Shown here: positions 61,623 to 64,000 of the stretch, piece by piece
Layout: each line of letters starts with the position of its first letter
How positions within the stretch are numbered: the stretch's first letter is position 1
From: an uncultured Lachnospiraceae bacterium
Lineage (GTDB): Bacteria > Bacillota > Clostridia > Lachnospirales > Lachnospiraceae
NCBI GenBank assembly: GCA_910586205.1
Contig: CAJUGD010000003.1
Coordinates: 19,385 to 83,384 of the forward strand
Direction of reading: 5' to 3'
Length of the DNA stretch: 64,000 nt
The notes under the pieces: generated by a model
What the model was told of the DNA's origin: nothing
Seen by the model: only the letters and a program-made list of their open reading frames with translations
Database searches by the model: none
Translations under genes and position numbers: made by a program

Positions 61623-63068
61623 ATGAAGAAGATTTTATTTGTTGCATCAGAGGCAGTGCCTTTTATTAAGACAGGCGGCTTGGCAGATGTGGTAGGCTCT
61701 TTACCAAAGTGCTTTGATAAGGAGTATTTTGATGTGCGGGTGATGATCCCCAAATACCTGTGCATAAAAGAAAAATGGCGCAATGAAATGACTTATATTA
61801 ACCATTTTTATATGGATTATTTAGGACAGGGACGTTATGTAGGCATTATGCAGTATGTTCTTGACGGCATTACTTTTTATTTCATTGACAATGAATCCTA
61901 TTTTTCCGGTGACAAGCCTTACGGAGATTGGTTCTATGATTTGGAGAAGTTTTCCTTTTTCTGTCAGGCGGCTTTGTCGGCTCTGCCGGTTATCGGATTC
62001 CAGCCGGATGTGGTACATTGCCATGACTGGCAGACAGGCTTGATTCCGGTTTACTTAAAGGATCGTTTCAGGGGCGGGGAGTTTTTCCGAAACATGAAGT
62101 CTGTTATCACCATTCACAACTTAAAGTTCCAGGGTGTGTGGGATGTGAAGACAATTCAGAGATTTTCCGGCCTTCCGGATTATTACTTTGCGCCGGATAA
62201 GCTGGAGGCATATAAGGACGGTAATATGCTGAAGGGAGGTATTGTGTTTGCGGACGCCATTACCACCGTTAGCCAGACTTATGCAGAGGAGATCAAGATG
62301 CCCTTCTACGGAGAGGGATTAGACGGTTTGATGAGAGCACGTTCCAATAGCCTTAGAGGAATTGTCAATGGCATTGATTACGATGATTTCAACCCGGAGA
62401 CAGACAAGTTTATTGCTCAGCCGTACAATGCAAAGAATTTCCGCAAAGAAAAGGCGAAGAATAAACGGGCCTTGCAGGAACAGGTAGGGCTGCCGGCGGA
62501 TGATAAGAAATTCTTAGTAGGAATTGTGTCCCGCCTGACGGATCAGAAGGGTCTGGATCTGATTCAGGGAGTTATGGATGAACTCTGTTCAGACGATATG
62601 CAGTTGATTGTGCTGGGAACAGGGGATGAGCGGTATGAGAATATGTTCCGCCATTATGATTGGAAGTATCATGACCGTGTATCTGCTCAGATTTATTATT
62701 CGGAGGAGCTGTCCCATAAAATTTATGCCGGATGTGACGCATTTTTGATGCCTTCCTTATTTGAACCCTGCGGATTAAGCCAGCTTATGGCTCTGCGCTA
62801 CGGCACTGTGCCGATTGTGCGGGAAACAGGCGGTCTGAAGGACACCGTACAGCCTTATAACGAATTTGAAGGCACCGGAACAGGATTTTCTTTTGCCAAT
62901 TATAATGCTCATGAGATGTTGGATTCTGTCCGATATGCCAAATATGTATATTATGATAAAAAGCGGGAGTGGAATAAGATCATTGACCGTGCCATGGCAC
63001 AGGATTTTTCATGGCAGACCTCTGCTATGAAGTATCAGGAGTTGTATGACTGGCTGATTGGCTATTAA
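61623..63068 (+). CDS. glgA: Glycogen synthase (ADP-glucose)
   Basis: Transfers glucose from ADP-glucose to glycogen. The ADP-glucose loop KTGGLADVVGSLPK is at 17-30, with the catalytic C-terminal half holding VSRLTDQKGLDLI, PSLFEPCGLSQLMALRYGT (Glu) and RETGGLKDTV. 481 residues, GT5 family. AGGAGG lies upstream. No glgB/C/P in the window; PAP2-like gene follows after 20 bases. Confidence 0.95.
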   Translation: MKKILFVASEAVPFIKTGGLADVVGSLPKCFDKEYFDVRVMIPKYLCIKEKWRNEMTYINHFYMDYLGQGRYVGIMQYVLDGITFYFIDNESYFSGDKPYGDWFYDLEKFSFFCQAALSALPVIGFQPDVVHCHDWQTGLIPVYLKDRFRGGEFFRNMKSVITIHNLKFQGVWDVKTIQRFSGLPDYYFAPDKLEAYKDGNMLKGGIVFADAITTVSQTYAEEIKMPFYGEGLDGLMRARSNSLRGIVNGIDYDDFNPETDKFIAQPYNAKNFRKEKAKNKRALQEQVGLPADDKKFLVGIVSRLTDQKGLDLIQGVMDELCSDDMQLIVLGTGDERYENMFRHYDWKYHDRVSAQIYYSEELSHKIYAGCDAFLMPSLFEPCGLSQLMALRYGTVPIVRETGGLKDTVQPYNEFEGTGTGFSFANYNAHEMLDSVRYAKYVYYDKKREWNKIIDRAMAQDFSWQTSAMKYQELYDWLIGY

Positions 63069-63088
63069 AGAACAGGTAAGGACAGAGT

Positions 63089-63550
63089 ATGCCATTTTGG
63101 GAGAAGATGTTGAGCAATGAGGTGCTGGTCAGCGCAGTTGCAGGCTGGACGGTGGCTCAGGTGCTGAAGACATTGATTGAATTTGCATTAAATAAAAATT
63201 TTTCTGCAGAGCGGCTTGTGGGTTCCGGGGGTATGCCCAGTTCCCATTCAGCCACGGTCTGCGCATTGACTACCAGCGCAGGAATCCGATATGGCGTGGA
63301 ATCCTTTGAGTTTGCCATCTGTTTTATTCTGGCATCTGTTGTGATGTATGATGCCATTGGGGTGCGGCAGGAGACGGGAAAGCAGGCAAAGCTTTTAAAC
63401 CTGATTATGGAACAGGACTTGTTTCATCTGGATAATGAACATTTCCAGAAAAAGCTGAAGGAATTAGTGGGCCATACGCCTCTTCAGGTATTGGCAGGGG
63501 CAGTTCTTGGGATACTGGTGGCAATTCTGGTTTCCACAGAGTTTTTTTAG
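63089..63550 (+). CDS. Divergent PAP2 (DUF212) family membrane protein
   Basis: A 153-residue membrane protein with VGSGGMPSSHSATVCAL, a PAP2-like phosphatase motif (SSHS), and IGVRQETGKQAKLLN. The catalytic His and Ser positions of acid phosphatases are only partly kept. May act on lipid phosphates such as undecaprenyl pyrophosphate (inference). Likely co-transcribed with glgA. Confidence 0.88.
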   Translation: MPFWEKMLSNEVLVSAVAGWTVAQVLKTLIEFALNKNFSAERLVGSGGMPSSHSATVCALTTSAGIRYGVESFEFAICFILASVVMYDAIGVRQETGKQAKLLNLIMEQDLFHLDNEHFQKKLKELVGHTPLQVLAGAVLGILVAILVSTEFF

Positions 63551-63593
63551 GGTTCATTTTTTATCCTGCAAAAAGTTCTTTAAAATTAATTGA

Positions 63594-63622
63594 TTGACAG
63601 TCTGAAAAGGTTATGGTAAGAT
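63594..63622 (+). promoter_or_regulatory. rpsO promoter
   Basis: TTGACA (63594-63599), 17 bases, TGGTAAGAT with -10 TAAGAT (63617-63622). Confidence 0.8.
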
Positions 63623-63629
63623 AAGGCGG

Positions 63630-63700
63630 TATGGATGGACGCCGATGCTCGGTTCCTTGGATGCTCCAACCAGGAGCTTGGTTTTCGGTAAGCATAAAAA
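63630..63700 (+). promoter_or_regulatory. Structured rpsO leader, candidate S15 autoregulatory site
   Basis: Nested pairing: outer ATGCT (63644) with AGCAT (63690s), middle CCTTGG-type pairing and inner GCTCC-AACCA-GGAGC (63662-63677), just before the AAGGAGG. Ribosomal protein S15 represses its own mRNA in many bacteria with such leaders. Confidence 0.6.
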
Positions 63701-63712
63701 GGAGGAAATCAA

Positions 63713-63979
63713 ATGATTTCAAAGGAAAAGAAAGCAGCGATTATTGAAGAGTATGGAAGAAAGCCTGGAGATACCGGTTCACCAGAGGTGCAGATTGCGA
63801 TTCTGACTGCAAGGATCGCAGAGCTGACGGAGCATCTGCAGGAGAATAAGAAGGACCATCATTCCAGACGGGGCCTTTTGAAGATGGTAGGACGCAGGCG
63901 CGGTCTGCTGGATTATCTGAAAAAGACAGATCTGGATGGATATCGTGCTTTGATTGAGAAGCTGGGGATTAGAAAGTAA
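63713..63979 (+). CDS. rpsO: 30S ribosomal protein S15
   Basis: An 88-residue helical protein binding 16S rRNA in the platform of the small subunit. Family features: GRKPGDTGSPEVQIAILTARI, LTEHLQENKKDHHSRRGLLKMVGRRR and LDYLKKTD. AAGGAGG is seven bases upstream. pnp usually follows in Firmicutes but would lie beyond the window. Confidence 0.97.
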   Translation: MISKEKKAAIIEEYGRKPGDTGSPEVQIAILTARIAELTEHLQENKKDHHSRRGLLKMVGRRRGLLDYLKKTDLDGYRALIEKLGIRK

Positions 63980-64000
63980 GGACAGATTTGGGGGTGGAGA

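Overview
The window looks like chromosomal DNA of an anaerobic, spore-forming Firmicute, most likely a Lachnospiraceae-type Clostridia (inference). The grounds are spo0A and spoIIID, AsrABC-type anaerobic sulfite reductase, strong AGGAGG ribosome-binding sites, moderate GC, and many family members typical of that group (DUF1015, DUF1266, DUF3006, divergent PAP2, TAXI-TRAP). No rRNA, tRNA, CRISPR array, complete insertion sequence or prophage was found. Small interspersed inverted-repeat elements are present at about 3.5 kb, 21.3 kb and 58.1 kb.

Layout. 1-3.5 kb: the end of larC (with a histidine-rich tandem repeat) and larE for the nickel-pincer cofactor, then a CcdA-TlpA fusion. 3.5-11.4 kb: a MITE-like repeat, a BCCT transporter, an exported metallo-beta-lactamase-fold hydrolase, an XRE regulator, a zinc phospholipase C-like protein, an AGCS amino-acid/Na+ symporter, and a CaCA exchanger behind a yybP-ykoY (Mn2+) riboswitch. 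11.7-20 kb: leuB-ilvD-ilvB and serC-serA-DUF1015. 20.2-25.6 kb: a subtilase, then a beta-glucoside PTS operon (IIBCA, 6-phospho-beta-glucosidase, LicT) with a visible RAT/terminator switch. 26-28.5 kb: an M18 aminopeptidase and a trigger-factor-like lipoprotein.

28.7-40.9 kb: asrABC, a candidate structured RNA, a MutS2-like ATPase without a Smr domain, and a tetrapyrrole operon built of fusions (HemC-CobA-HemD, HemL, HemA-SirC, HemB). This operon can make uroporphyrinogen III and sirohydrochlorin, the precursor of the siroheme that AsrC needs, so the two blocks form one functional unit. 41-48.5 kb: DUF1266 lipoprotein, an unknown protein, spoIIID, aldehyde dehydrogenase, a PrcB-like lipoprotein, a MESH1-like HD hydrolase, an unknown membrane protein, a cupin, an ArsC/Spx-like protein and a DUF3006 protein.

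48.5-58 kb: a Ca2+ P-type ATPase, trpS, an orphan OmpR-type regulator divergent from a citrate-type transporter, and a TAXI-TRAP transporter. 58.4-64 kb: a REC/HD-GYP/GGDEF protein, spo0A with its own 0A box, glgA, a divergent PAP2 protein, and rpsO with a structured leader.

Most genes are ordinary housekeeping or transport genes. The items most worth following up are the LarC repeat and three-cysteine LarE, the Mn riboswitch-CaCA pair, DUF1015 in the serine operon, the candidate ncRNA before the MutS2-like gene, and the repeat family.
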